NCBI GenBank assembly: GCA_905116865.2
Contig: CAJHNH020007667.1
Coordinates: 813,212 to 877,211 of the forward strand
DNA: 64,000 nt
Direction of reading: 5' to 3'
DNA from: Candidula unifasciata
Taxonomy: Eukaryota > Mollusca > Gastropoda > Stylommatophora > Geomitridae
The notes beneath the pieces were generated by a model that made no database searches, had not been told where the DNA came from, and worked only from the letters and a program-made list of their open reading frames with translations. A program made the position numbers and the translations under genes. Positions 54,601 through 63,524 of this stretch are shown here, piece after piece. Position 1 is the stretch's first letter, and each line of letters begins with the position of its first letter.

Positions 54601-57600
54601 ACACCGATTAACACTTACAATATGTCTGTACATCTTCTGCCAATGGACGTTTTTATGCAGCACATCAATCCTGCAAGCATGACGAAAAAACATCAATAGC
54701 AAGTAAGACCTGCTATTACATTTTATATACATAAATGTGGTTTCTGTGGGGGGAAAAAAAAGGGGGGGGGGGGGGGGATAAACCCCCTCTGCATTGTAAT
54801 TTCTTTGGCCTCCTTATGGGGATTGGTGGGGGTCGGGGGGTCACTGTGCATTGTAATGATTTCTGTGGCCTCCTTTAGGGGGTTGGGTGGGGAAGGGGGA
54901 GACCCATTGTGCATTGTAATGATTTATGTGGCCTCCTTCTTTAGGGGGTTGGGTGGGGAAGGGGGAGACCCATTGTGCATTGTAATGATTTCTGTGACCT
55001 CCTTTGGGGAGTTGGGGGGGGGGGGGGGGGGACCTACTGTGCATTGTAATGATTTCTGTGGCCTCCTTCTTTAGGGGGTTGGGTGGGGAAGGGGGAGACC
55101 CATTGTGCATTGTAATGATTTCTGTGGCCTCCTTTGGGGAGTTGGGGGGGGGGGGGAACCTACTGTGCATTGTAATGATTTATGTGGCCTCCTTTAGGGG
55201 GTTGGGGGGGGGGAACCCACTGTGCATTGTAATGATTTCTGTGGCCTCCTTCTTTAGGGGGTTGGGTGGGGAAGGGGGAGACCCACTGTGCATTGTAATG
55301 ATTTCTGTGGCCTCCTTTGGGGAGTTGGGGGAACCTACTGTGCATTGTAATGATTTATGTGGCCTCCTTTAGGGGGTTGGGGGGGGGGGGGGAAACCCAC
55401 TGTGCATTGTAATGATTTCTGTGGCCTCCTTCTTTAGGGGGTTGGGTGGGGAAGGGGGAGACCCACTGTGCATTGTAATGATTTCTGTGGCCTCCTTTGG
55501 AGAGTTGGGGGGGGGGGGGAACCTACTGTGCATTGTAATGATTTCTGTGGTCTCTTCTGGGGGGGGGGGGTGTGAAAAACCCACCGTGTGACTTAAAAGT
55601 GGCTAATTAGGGGTTGACTAGAATTAGGACGTGCTGGGCTGAAAGGTACAGATATCATAGCTCAGCTATAAACCACATCAAAACGTGCATCAAAACATTT
55701 TACACATTAATTAACAGAAAAACTTTAAGAAAAGCCAACGAAGCTTGTTTATGGTTACTGAAATTAGGACTTTTGTAGCTACAAACAATAACACTGCAAG
55801 GAATGAGTCTATTGTGAAAAATACTCTTGTGCAATCAAATAGTCTTTCATTTTAAAAAAAACCAGAAGAGAAAAGTAAAAGTGTAAATTGAGACAGTGGC
55901 ACCTGCCTTGGGTATATGGCAAACACATCAGGATGGAGATCAATCATGCCAAGTTTTGTGCCCTCATATGTGTCCATAGATTCCACCCATGATAGACGAG
56001 GATAAGTGTGGTCCACTGGGAATCGCAGAGTTCTTGATGTCATTCTAGGTGTCTCCAGTGCAGGAAAAGCTGGCGAGAATGAACAGTGAATATTATCAAA
56101 GCAAATGTTTCCCCATTGTAAATCTGAACAAAGAAAATATAACAGATTGCACAATTTATTTCCTGGCATATTTTGCGGTATTTCATCAGGTGCATACTAC
56201 GATTACAGCTGAATACAATGAAGCAGATAAATGAATCCTAAATGAGATCAAAATCAGCAATATTCAAAAGTAACTGACTGTTTTATTAGGGCAAAAACAG
56301 GTTCACAACCAGGTCATTTTGCCTGCACAAATCTGGATGTAAGCAATTTACTGTTGCAGCTTCAACAAAGAGTAGAACTTTTTTGACTGGTCAAAACATA
56401 CAGAATCTCAGAATGTATCATCCTTTTTTACAATATGGCCAGAGTTCAAAAGGGTTTGTAGGATGGGCGGGGGGGGGGGGGGGGGGGGGTGGATCTATTT
56501 GACCGGCCATCTGAGTCATGTTTCTTGAAATATTTTTTTTAATGTTGTTGTTTTATTTTTATTTTGCACTGCTTTTAAAATGCACAGTGGAATATGCTCA
56601 GCAACTTGTTTCTCTAATCGTCAATCAGTTTGGCCCATAAATGCAACATTAAAAGTCTTTATTTTTTTTTATAATTTAGTTCCACAAATTCATTTATCTT
56701 CTTCATTGTTTTCAACTGTTACTGCAGTGAGCACCTAAAAAGATACAGCAACGTATACTAGGCAATAAACTGTAAATGCTTTTGCTTGTGACTTCTTTGT
56801 TCAAGTGAATATTATGTTAAAAAATATTACTATATATACTGAAATACTCAACATACCATCAAAAATACATCACAAATATTCAGACTTTATATAAATATAC
56901 ATGACTTGTGAAATGTTGGTTTCATTTTCTAGTCCATGCAAAGTGGCACTGGTTTGTTTACTACCTTTTGCATCAAGTACTGATAAGTATTTTTCCTACA
57001 TATTAACTTCTTTTTTTTTTCTTGATCTCCTTAAGCTTATTGTTCCCTCCTGCTTTCTATCATCAAAATGTACTCAAGTTTTCAAATTTTTCCATGATGC
57101 ACTTAATGAATATGTATAGACTTTTACTGATGCGGGAAACAGTTTCCCTTTGACAGTTAATTTCTTTCAAGATATCTTTATTATACTTTTTCAAACATCT
57201 ATTCATGGTGTTATTTTTTCCCCTTCTTCTTCAGCATTCCAAGCCCTTGAGGTTTACTGCTGCAGACATTATCCTAAATAATCATGGTGCTGAGATGTGT
57301 TTCTGTATATGTACAAGTTTATACTTATACAGAACCATATCTCAGCAGCTTCCATATAACCTGCTGGCTGGCCATGATCCTAATCTTGGCAGTCACATCA
57401 AATGGGTCATATAAGGCTAAGGTTAGTTGCGTATCTTTTACAGGACGTTGCAGAACCAACCCCAGCAGCCACCGGCTGTTGTGTGGTTTCTCTAGGCAAA
57501 TTTACCTCCAGTAGTTTGCCACTGCTTTCTGGGCGGTCGGCCCCCTGATACCACTGTCGAAACCAACACAAGGCGCATGACCTGCAGCTGGGATTGAACC

Positions 57601-60600
57601 TGGCACCCCGGCATTACGGTTAAACTTTGTTACGATAAACTCGTTTAACCCTCTTGCCCAGTGAATGCTTAAAAAATGGGCCACAAACCCGTGTGCCCCC
57701 CCCCCCCCACAAAAGAATAAAAAAATTTTTAACACAGGTAACCAATACATTTCTAAAAAATGCATTTATCCATTTACAAAAATATACATAAGATACATGA
57801 GTGAAGCATTTAAATGGAGTTTTTCCACAAGGCCTAAAACAAATCAGGTGACGCATGCAGTGTTCCTGTGACCTCTACTACTGAGGTTTAAGGGAAAATT
57901 TGACATCAGCTTGGCTTTAAAAAAGCTACTGTGTTCATAAAGAAACCTCTCTAAATGTTATTTTTAGTTGATATATTGATATGCAGGTCTAGAAAACATT
58001 GCCGTGGCACAAAGAACCAATGGAATGTAACAACGCTTTTCAAGAACACGTCACTGTAGACAGGCCGATACATGGGCATTTACAGGGAATTTGTCACAAC
58101 TGAAGTAACTAGATCTAGCCTTCATGAGGCAGCAGGGTTAAGATGAACAAACATTTGGGTTCACTAGGGATGTATTATCCATAATACAACTATTAGTCCC
58201 CAATTAATACAAATTTTTATTTTAAAGAACTCTTGATTTTTTTAACCCTTGGAATTTGAGTTCAAAAAATGTTACTGTATAATTAAATACCCTCTTCCAT
58301 TCTGTGCCCGCAAATTCACACATCTGGTCTACAATAGACACTTCTGTAAACTCCAGTAATACCCAATTTCAGAGCACAGTACTGTATGTCTTAGATAATT
58401 ATTTTGCCAGTTTTTCTAGTGCTACTTTTGTTAAACCAGAGTCCTGAAATGGCAGCACTGTGGCTACATGTGTAGTCTAAAATATGTACCAGGGAATGTC
58501 TGCATTGTGGAGACGGTGCTTGATTTATTGAATGATGACACTGACCACATCACCCAGTGAGTGTCAATCAGTTTATAACAACACAGGTCCAGCCCCATAT
58601 GGCTTGTGAATTTGTTGTGAAAAAGGTCCTTTGCTATTTATACCAAGAGTCAAATAAAAGATCCTGCTCAAATAAGTTCTCTTTTGTTTTCTGTTAATGT
58701 TTTAATTGTGGCATAAAACTTGAAAAAACAAAACAAAACAAAAAACTAACACATCAATATACCTGTTTCAAGATCTTCAGCTGGTTCTGAAGGTCCTTGA
58801 GTGTCAGAGAACTCAGCATTCTGTTGCAGTCTCACAGTGGTTGTCAGGAAAATCTATTTGTAATAACAGTAGGAGAAATGTGTAAGCTATCAACTGATGA
58901 AGCATACAAGTGATATGATTTCATGATAACTGCTGTCAAATGATAAGACTACAACTGGAATATGATTTAACTCTTTGAGGCCCGAACAAAGCTGTGTGTT
59001 AAGTGAGAAGTTCTGATTTTCCAAAACCATATAATCTGAGTCAATCATGTGTACCATAGACAATGATTCACATTTTGCTCTGTATGTCTTTCTAATGTTT
59101 GGAACCACCATCAGAGTAGTCAGCGAAAGTAACTCTAAGGTTTTTTCTTTGTATATAAGTCTTGTTAACATATGTCGGCACAAATTTCTTTAATTTCTTT
59201 CTTTTTTTTTTTAAATTCTAATAATGATAGTTAAAAGTTAAATTTGTTTGGAAAGTGATTCAGATAGTGAATTAACACAAGCGGCAGCTGAGTGGTCAGC
59301 TGTTAGTTCTGATGAGGTAATCTTAGGAGAACCCATGCCAATTGAGAAGAATGTGATAATCACCCACATCTGTTTCCAAAGGACTATTTCAGACAGTACC
59401 CATACTACGGCCAGGCTGCATTTAAGTCATTGCAGCTACAGTATGTATATAACTGTACAAAAAGTTAATGTTTTCGTGGGAAATAAGTTTATATAAGTGC
59501 AATGATTTTGTGATTTGTATCAGATAAGACTATGCTGTTAGACAACTTACAGGTATAACGAGACAGTGATTTGTGTCAAATAAGAAAATAGCTGTTTTAC
59601 AACTTACTGCTACAATGATATAGTGATATGTGTCAAATGAGAATATAGCTGTTATATGACTTACAGGTACAATGATATAGTGATATGTGTCAAATGGGGC
59701 TCCAGCTGCTCCACGACTTACAGCTACAATAATATAGTGATATGTGTCAAATGAGACTTTAGCTGTTATATGACTTACAGGTGCAATGATATAGTGAAAT
59801 ATGTCAAATGAGACTATAGCTGCTATATGACTTACATGTACAATGATACAGTGATATGTGTCAAATGAGACTATAGCTGTTATATGACTTACAGCTACAA
59901 TGATATAGTTATATGTGTCAAATGAGGCTATAGCTGTTATACGACTTACAGGTACAATGATATAGTAATATGTGTCAAATGGGTCTATAGCTGCTATATG
60001 ACTTACAGGTACAATGATACAGTGATATGTGTCAAATTAGACTATAGCTGTTATATGACTTACAGGTACAATGATACAGTGATATGTGTCAAATTAGACT
60101 ATAGCTGTTATGTGACTTACAGGTACAATGATATAGTGATATGTGTCAAATTAGACTATAGCTGTTATATGACTTACAGGTACAATGATACAGTGATATG
60201 TGTCAAATTAGACTATAGCTGTTATGTGACTTACAGGTACAATGATATAGTGACATGTGTCAAATGAGACTATAGATAGTGATAAGTGTCAAATGAGACT
60301 ATAGCTGTTATACGACTTACAGGTACAATGATATAGTGATATGTGTCAAATAAGGCTATAGCTGTTATACGACTTACAGGTACAATGATATAGTGACATG
60401 TGTCAAATGAGACTATAGCTGTTTTATGACTTAGAGTTGCAATGATATAGTGACGTGTCAAATAAGACTATAGCTGTTATACAACTTACAGGTGCAATGA
60501 TAGTGATTGATACTGTAGATGGAGCATGATTTATGAGTGCTGTTGTATAGTGATTGGTACAGTATGATTTTTTACTGAATCCCTGAAGGAAGCAAAGATC

Positions 60601-62441
60601 AGCAGTAATACCAAAATATGAAGCATGTGGTAAGAGGTGAATCAAATGTGTTGGTCTTGCGGCTGCCTACCATATCTTGAGCAAAGATTCAGTTACAAAC
60701 ACCAACCATGTTGGTTGACAATACTCTCCTCTAATTCAGAGAAAAGAAGAACAAAGAAGAGGGAGAAGAGAGGGAGATAGAGAAAATAACAGGAAGAAAA
60801 ATAAGAAGAAGCCTATAACAGAGTAACTCATTAAAAAATATCTTCAGGATGATGTAACTTTAGTGATAGACAGTCTCAGTAAAAAATTAAACTGTAATAT
60901 CTTTGTAGAATAAACATATAATTATCACAGAATAGGTTACTTTTGCATCTCATTCTATATTTACACACATTTTTGCATCAAACAGATAGAGTGGACAAGC
61001 TGATACAGTAATGTTTAAATACAGAGTCTATATACAGTTAACACATGTGTGTTGATGTGTCCTTGTGTAACAAGTGCATTACTGTGTTTCTTGAAATACT
61101 TAGTGGAGTCAACCTGCACATTACCGGCATTAAAAAAAGGCTCTCCTAAACCCAAACAGAGCCTCACTCATATCTAAAATTTGCATTTCTTTTGCGGCGA
61201 TTCAACCGTGTTAAAAGTGGGATTAATTGCGTGCGACATTTTCGCGAAACGCACCAGATTTTTTAATGGCGATTACACGGCGGCAAAACTAGGATTAACT
61301 ATGGATGAAAAAAATTAGCGACACGCGAGAATACTCTCGATAGCGCTATCCTATGGCAGGGCCCAAGTTACATGTAAGTTGCGGACCGCTTTTCCCCGAC
61401 TATAGTGCCACCTCCAAGAGTATCCCCCGCGCCGCTATGCGACGCAGAAGGGGCTAAACTAGATGGCTAGGACTCACGAGCAGCAGCTCCAGCAGCTTCC
61501 TCCAATGTATTTGCTTGTGAGTCCTAGCCATCTAGTTTAGTCCCTTCCGCGCCGCGCGTAGCGGTGGATACTCTCGGAGGTAGCACTATAGTCGCCGGGA
61601 AAAAGTCTACAATTTACAGGAGCTACTTCTGTCGGAAGTACCAGCACCATCGTGGCGGCTGCTGGTTTGAAGTTTTCCCGAGGCGACATGCGCGTACATG
61701 AAACTGCGCCTTATTGATCATGTCTCGCCCGGAACGAGAATCGTGGACAAGGTGTGCTGAGTTGGAATGGCGGACAGCAAGAAAGAACAGATATTCACGC
61801 ACTATTTGCAACTTATGTGCCACAATTTTCACATATAAAGGATTTAATTTTCTGTAAGTAGTAGACTTTGCACTTTTCCTGACACTTTTCGTTGCTTATT
61901 CTTTCCGAGCTACACTGCTACACCTTTTAAATGTTTGTAGCGCAGGACGTAATGAGGCTGTTTGGGTTCATTTTCTGCGTAGATCATTTGAGACCGTTAT
62001 TCAAAGGAGAGCCACACAAAAATAATGAGTGATTACAGTGTACAGAATAACAGGAAAAAAGTGATATTCAGTACGTGGTTCAATAACCGCACTGTGGGTT
62101 AATTCAATTATCCTTACTGACTACTATATACTAGTGACTTTAATTTGTATTTTGTTGTAGTCACTTTACTGACTACTCTCTCTTACTTTCTCGCTCTCCT
62201 CTCTCAAACAACACTCGGTGACACACGATGGCAGTATTGGCAGGGCTATTCAACTGGTAGCAGGGTAGCTAGTGAAGGCTTAAACTTAAACTTTAACTTT
62301 AACAAGTGAGAAGAATCAGATCAGAACGATCAGCAGAGTGAGATCAAAAACTAATCTTTGTAAGTCAGCTATACTTACTTTCGACTGGTGTTGATGACTG
62401 ACCGACTTTAAAATACTTCCAATTAGCTTAGCAAGTGCCAT
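42483..62441 (-). CDS. MRPL4: MRPL4, mitochondrial large-subunit ribosomal protein uL4m (10 coding exons)
   Basis: uL4m binds 23S-type rRNA and helps line the exit tunnel of the mitochondrial ribosome. Exons on the - strand are 62441-62379, 58853-58763, 56069-55907, 54670-54619, 52617-52500, 50185-50079, 49082-49032, 46803-46745, 44531-44458 and 42694-42483; they total 990 nt, 329 residues, in phase throughout (human 311). The first exon looks like a mitochondrial presequence ([14 protein letters not shown]). Conserved blocks are [35 protein letters not shown], the rRNA-binding loop [19 protein letters not shown] at about 136-154, [20 protein letters not shown], and the C-terminal [17 protein letters not shown]. 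They match human MRPL4, recalled from memory. The third intron uses a GC donor. Human RGGGVAHGP reads IQGAKAHGP here. Confidence 0.95.
42700..44080. other. MRPL4 intron 9, remainder
   Basis: AT-rich DNA with a G-rich patch at 42959-42985 and a possible degraded LINE C-terminal stretch near 43450-43640. No exon fits the phase. Confidence 0.4.
44085..44275 (+). repeat. SINE family C tail, MRPL4 intron 9
   Basis: CCCAGGTCGACCCAGCC, GGGAAGTAAAAGCGGCC, GACCACATCACCCATC, GTGCCGATTGGTCTATAAAA and GGTCTAGCCCTATATGCC. A poly-G run at 44046-44059 precedes it; the tRNA-like head is missing. Confidence 0.65.
44458..44531 (-). CDS. MRPL4: MRPL4 coding exon 9
   Basis: Acceptor CTATGCAG, donor TTATG|GTAAGA. 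It encodes [20 protein letters not shown] and LPAY. Confidence 0.92.
44800..45060. repeat. Dispersed LINE-type fragment, MRPL4 intron 8
   Basis: Shares GTTGTAGAGTTTATCTGATG and GCCTTGTATAGTATGGCATC with 28030-28140. Confidence 0.4.
45656..45960 (-). pseudogene. RTE-like LINE 3' end nested in the TIR element
   Basis: The - strand encodes [40 protein letters not shown] and [17 protein letters not shown], ending NLKGSEC and a (GAA)n tail. It interrupts a module that is continuous near 38540-38560. Confidence 0.75.
46015..46250. repeat. Purine-rich tract, MRPL4 intron 8
   Basis: GA/GGA-rich DNA resembling 37850-40000, followed by GCTGATCACCAAACA, which echoes CTGATCGCCAAACACA at about 39982. 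Confidence 0.8.
46745..46803 (-). CDS. MRPL4: MRPL4 coding exon 8
   Basis: Acceptor ACTTCATAG, donor GATGA|GTGAGT. It encodes [19 protein letters not shown], aligned to human YLTELAHYRRWGDSVLLVD. Confidence 0.92.
47230..47514 (-). mobile_element. SINE family E copy with exact 13-bp target duplication, MRPL4 intron 7
   Basis: GACTTTAGAAACT lies at 47217-47229 and 47515-47527. The element reads TTCTTCTTCTTTGCGCTCAC at its left side ((GAA)n tail on the - strand) and AGGGCCCTGGAACCCACAC at the right. About 285 bp, the reference copy of the family. Confidence 0.85.
47612..47722. repeat. 37-bp tandem repeat, three copies, MRPL4 intron 7
   Basis: AATACATAAAACTATACAAA followed by AATCAATCAAATCATTT is repeated three times almost exactly. 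Confidence 0.9.
48715..48850 (-). repeat. SINE family C tail, reverse, MRPL4 intron 7
   Basis: On the - strand: CACCTTTCCTGGGGAGTAAA, GGTGGTCAGCGTGACGTCAC, GATTGATTGGTCTACAAAAT and ATAGGTCTAGCCCTATATGC. Confidence 0.6.
49032..49082 (-). CDS. MRPL4: MRPL4 coding exon 7
   Basis: Acceptor ACTCAACAG, donor CCTGAG|GTAAGT. It encodes [17 protein letters not shown], aligned to human DDLHIMDSLELPTGDPQ. Confidence 0.92.
49195..49475 (-). pseudogene. RTE-like LINE C-terminal fragment, MRPL4 intron 6
   Basis: The - strand reads [13 protein letters not shown] and [20 protein letters not shown], the same family as the LINE in HYLS1 intron 8 (FGHLMRME, RGRPRRRWIEG). Confidence 0.65.
49805..49985 (-). repeat. 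SINE family E fragment, MRPL4 intron 6
   Basis: TTCTTCTTCCTTTTTAACGA, AGAGTTCTGGTTGTTCGTCC and CTCTCAGGCAGATGCACTCC. The right third is missing. A 38-bp direct duplication (CAGTTTGAGAAACACTGAAT) follows at 49997-50066. Confidence 0.65.
50079..50185 (-). CDS. MRPL4: MRPL4 coding exon 6
   Basis: Acceptor CTGTTTCAG, donor GCACAG|GTAATC. It encodes [20 protein letters not shown] and [15 protein letters not shown]. Confidence 0.95.
50640..51075 (-). pseudogene. RNase H and C-terminal zinc-knuckle fragment of another LINE, MRPL4 intron 5
   Basis: The - strand reads HWIPFC, then [20 protein letters not shown] and [12 protein letters not shown], then [46 protein letters not shown] is an RNase H motif and the C.CG...ET..H/L...CP pattern is the common C-terminus of such LINEs. 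A stop and a frame change interrupt it. Confidence 0.7.
51590..52115 (-). pseudogene. RNase H-type LINE 3' fragment (family R), MRPL4 intron 5
   Basis: The - strand frame [35 protein letters not shown] and [20 protein letters not shown] is open for 81 codons. [14 protein letters not shown] lies upstream in a broken frame near 52010. It ends with a [14 protein letters not shown] segment. This is the cleanest copy of the family. Confidence 0.75.
52219..52252. repeat. Poly-G tract, MRPL4 intron 5
   Basis: About 27 uninterrupted G then AGGGGGG. It lies about 250 bp beyond the exon 5 donor. Confidence 0.9.
52500..52617 (-). CDS. MRPL4: MRPL4 coding exon 5 (rRNA-binding loop)
   Basis: Acceptor CTTGACAG, donor ATTCAAG|GTTAGT. 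It encodes [20 protein letters not shown], the signature of the uL4 family. Confidence 0.95.
53100..53250 (-). repeat. SINE family E fragment with poly-G, MRPL4 intron 4
   Basis: TGTATGCAGACTGTCAGTCC, CACTCCACCTTTAAAAGGAA and a run of about 22 G at 53211-53232, then CCAAAATGGGG. Confidence 0.45.
53790..53970 (+). repeat. SINE family E fragment with GAA tail, MRPL4 intron 4
   Basis: CATACAAATAAGCCAGATTG, AAGTTCTGGAACAAAACTAA, CTTGAACTTTCTGCCAGAGT and a GAAGAAGAAGAAGAA tail near 53954-53968. Confidence 0.6.
54619..54670 (-). CDS. MRPL4: MRPL4 coding exon 4
   Basis: Acceptor GCTTGCAG, donor CATATT|GTAAGT. It encodes (R)[17 protein letters not shown], aligned to human RLDILHQVAMWQKNFKRI. Confidence 0.92.
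54775..55585. repeat. G-rich minisatellite (~50-65 bp units) in MRPL4 intron 3
   Basis: About 14 units of TGTGCATTGTAATGATTTCT, GTGGCCTCCTTTAGGGGGTT and a variable G-rich end (GGGTGGGGAAGGGGGAGACC or a pure G run). Units alternate between a TTCTTTAGGGGG form and a TTTGGGGAG form. The + strand has many G runs suited to G-quadruplexes; it is the template strand for MRPL4. The intron is the one with the GC donor. Confidence 0.93.
55907..56069 (-). CDS. MRPL4: MRPL4 coding exon 3, GC donor
   Basis: Acceptor TCTCGCCAG. It encodes [20 protein letters not shown] through [11 protein letters not shown] and ends CCCAAG|GCAGGT. The nearby GT (AGGCAG|GTGCCA) would put a stop codon right after the junction, so the GC donor is the one that fits exon 4 and the conserved PR-I/L-D sequence. 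Confidence 0.9.
56070..57215. other. MRPL4 intron 2, distal part
   Basis: AT-rich DNA with a poly-G run of about 20 at 56470-56489 and T runs near 56525 and 57010. No exon fits. Confidence 0.45.
57222..57275 (-). repeat. Very short RTE-like LINE 3' stub
   Basis: CTTCTTCTTCAGCATTCCAA and GCCCTTGAGGTTTACTGCTG match the 3' end of 24301-24955. Confidence 0.55.
57440..57640 (-). repeat. SINE family D copy, MRPL4 intron 2
   Basis: GGCAAATTTACCTCCAGTAG, GTCGAAACCAACAC, GGGATTGAACCTGGCACCCC and GGCATTACG. The reverse strand has a B-box-like GGTTCAATCCC. Paired with 5440-5690. Confidence 0.6.
58510..58640 (+). repeat. Degraded SINE family C tail, MRPL4 intron 2
   Basis: GACACTGACCACATCACCCA, TCAATCAGTTTATAACAAC, AGGTCCAGCCCCATATGGC and AAAAAGGTCCTTT. 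Confidence 0.55.
58763..58853 (-). CDS. MRPL4: MRPL4 coding exon 2
   Basis: Acceptor ACAAATAG, donor GAAACAG|GTATAT. It encodes [20 protein letters not shown] and an acidic linker, poorly conserved. Confidence 0.8.
59496..60530. repeat. 57-bp minisatellite in MRPL4 intron 1
   Basis: About 18 units of GACTTACAGGTACAATGATA, TAGTGATATGTGTCAAATGA, GACTATAGCTGTTATAT. Between about 60000 and 60260 units alternate (TTATATGAC/TTATGTGAC and CAGTGAT/TAGTGAT), giving a 114-bp dimer. Because 57 is a multiple of three, an 89-codon open frame with a 19-residue period arises by chance. Confidence 0.95.
60535..61185. other. MRPL4 intron 1, AT-rich segment
   Basis: A short purine-rich patch lies at 60735-60810. 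Nothing else was recognised. Confidence 0.4.
61190..61850. other. CpG-rich block in MRPL4 intron 1
   Basis: CG dinucleotides are clearly denser than in the AT-rich DNA on both sides (for example 61195-61260, 61375-61450, 61545-61600, 61670-61745). It contains the foldback element below, and two related 70-bp stretches at 61192-61250 and 61270-61325. A + strand ATGGCGGACAGC at 61769 opens 23 codons before a stop, and a TTTTCT|GTAAGT donor-like site follows at about 61852. Confidence 0.5.
61372..61618. mobile_element. Foldback (MITE-like) element with ~105-bp inverted arms
   Basis: The left arm (about 61372-61480) and right arm (about 61516-61618) are inverted copies: CTAAACTAGATGGCTAGGAC in the left arm is GTCCTAGCCATCTAGTTTAG in the right, and GACTATAGTGCCACCTCC pairs with GGAGGTAGCACTATAGTC. 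About 35 bp separate the arms. There is no coding capacity and no clear target duplication. Confidence 0.75.
62379..62441 (-). CDS. MRPL4: MRPL4 coding exon 1 (presequence)
   Basis: 21 codons, [20 protein letters not shown], ending at AAA|GTAAGT. It is positively charged and hydrophobic, as expected for mitochondrial import. Phase 0 joins exon 2. Confidence 0.85.
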
Positions 62442-63231
62442 GTTTAGTACAAACGATTTTCACAAATTCAAACAAAAATTCTGCCGTGTCAAATATATTT
62501 CATTCTACAAGGACGCAGCCATGATTTCAAGCATTACGTCCCTTTTATCTAACACTGTTTCGATTTGTAAATAAATAATTATAGTTATTAGTACTGAAGG
62601 TTTTTAACTACATTATTTTGTAAAAATAACATACTTAAGAGCAACAGAGCTTTTATTCTTACTTTAATGTATTTGAGAAAAACAATATCTAAATTTAAGC
62701 TCTTTAAGCTCTATTAGAATGTTGAGAAAATTAAACGATCATGTAATATAACGAAGACTTAGCGGTTGAAAAACAAAACTTGACTAAAAAATATTCCTTT
62801 TTGACTTAGCCAAAGTTTAGTCCCGTACTAGAAGAAAGAACACCTGTCTTTATTTAAAAATTTTTTAGGGTGGTGTAGACAGGAGGTCTTGAGCCTGAGA
62901 ATATACGGCCTCAAAGTTAATATTTGTTACCTGTCAGAAGGATTTATAATAAATTATATCGAGTTGATCAGTTGATTTACTTAATAAAAGAGCCACTAAT
63001 AACTAATAATAGTAACTAATACTATTCATATTTTATTAAGATGTATTACTAATACTATGGGAGCAAGTCCAAGAGACTGAGACACAGCTCAATCACATAA
63101 TAGTAATAGTAACAGTCACTACGGTTACACTGAGACACCCTGCTTTTACGAAATAACCAGCTGTCCAATGTAGGTGCGTGGTTAAGGTGTTGTTGCTTTA
63201 AGCTCAAAATTTCCAGGAATTCTCCTACTTT

Positions 63232-63299
<68 letters not shown>

Positions 63300-63422
63300 A
63301 AATAAACAGACAATTTAAAATTTGGCACTCATAGAAAGAAGTACATTCTAGAAGAAGCATCATTTAACTGTGAGGTCACCGTAATCTACACATAAGTTGC
63401 AGACCTATACTGAAGCAGCAGT
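62442..63422. promoter_or_regulatory. Shared upstream region of MRPL4 and THUMPD2
   Basis: The two start codons are divergent and 981 bp apart, so both promoters should lie here. On the - strand an upstream ATG at 62522 opens a five-codon frame (MAASL, stop at 62505) if the transcript begins beyond it; the same bases, CATGGCTGC, resemble a YY1-type core. A (TA)n tract at 63235-63294 divides the region. Confidence 0.45.
63235..63295. repeat. (TA)n microsatellite
   Basis: About 30 TA units, 130 bp upstream of the THUMPD2 start. Confidence 0.95.
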
Positions 63423-63524
63423 ATGAATCCTGAAAGAGAAAGTATATCGTTTTTTGCCACAGCTGGGAGAGGAACAGAAGAGTTTGCTGCAGATGAAATT
63501 AGAAAGAAAGTAATGCCTGGAGAA
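63423..63524 (+). CDS. THUMPD2: THUMPD2 coding exon 1 (partial gene, continues beyond window)
   Basis: THUMPD2 is a class I SAM-dependent RNA guanine-N2 methyltransferase with an N-terminal THUMP-associated region; the human enzyme works with TRMT112 on U6 snRNA. This exon encodes MNPERESISFFATAGRGTEE and FAADEIRKKVMPGE, then GAA|GTATGT. Human THUMPD2 starts with RFFCTAGRGLEPFVMREVRARL, a good match over FF.TAGRG..., recalled from memory. An in-frame TGA at 63411-63413 makes this the first possible Met. The rest of the gene should lie past 64000. The match is short, so a related THUMP protein is possible. Confidence 0.7.

Noticed and set aside
54805..55584. Overlapping open frames of 60-122 codons rich in Gly or Pro
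   Set aside because: They come from the G-rich minisatellite in MRPL4 intron 3.
57502..57856. Two - strand open frames of 87 and 78 codons in MRPL4 intron 2
   Set aside because: They span a SINE and a poly-C run, have no conserved motif and do not fit the MRPL4 phase.
59998..60267. 89-codon frame with a 19-residue period, possible repeat protein
   Set aside because: It follows from a 57-bp minisatellite in an intron, has no start context or splice partner, and neighbouring units break the frame.
59496..60530. Regular repeat array considered as CRISPR
   Set aside because: Whole units are similar with no unique spacers, the host is an animal and there are no cas genes.
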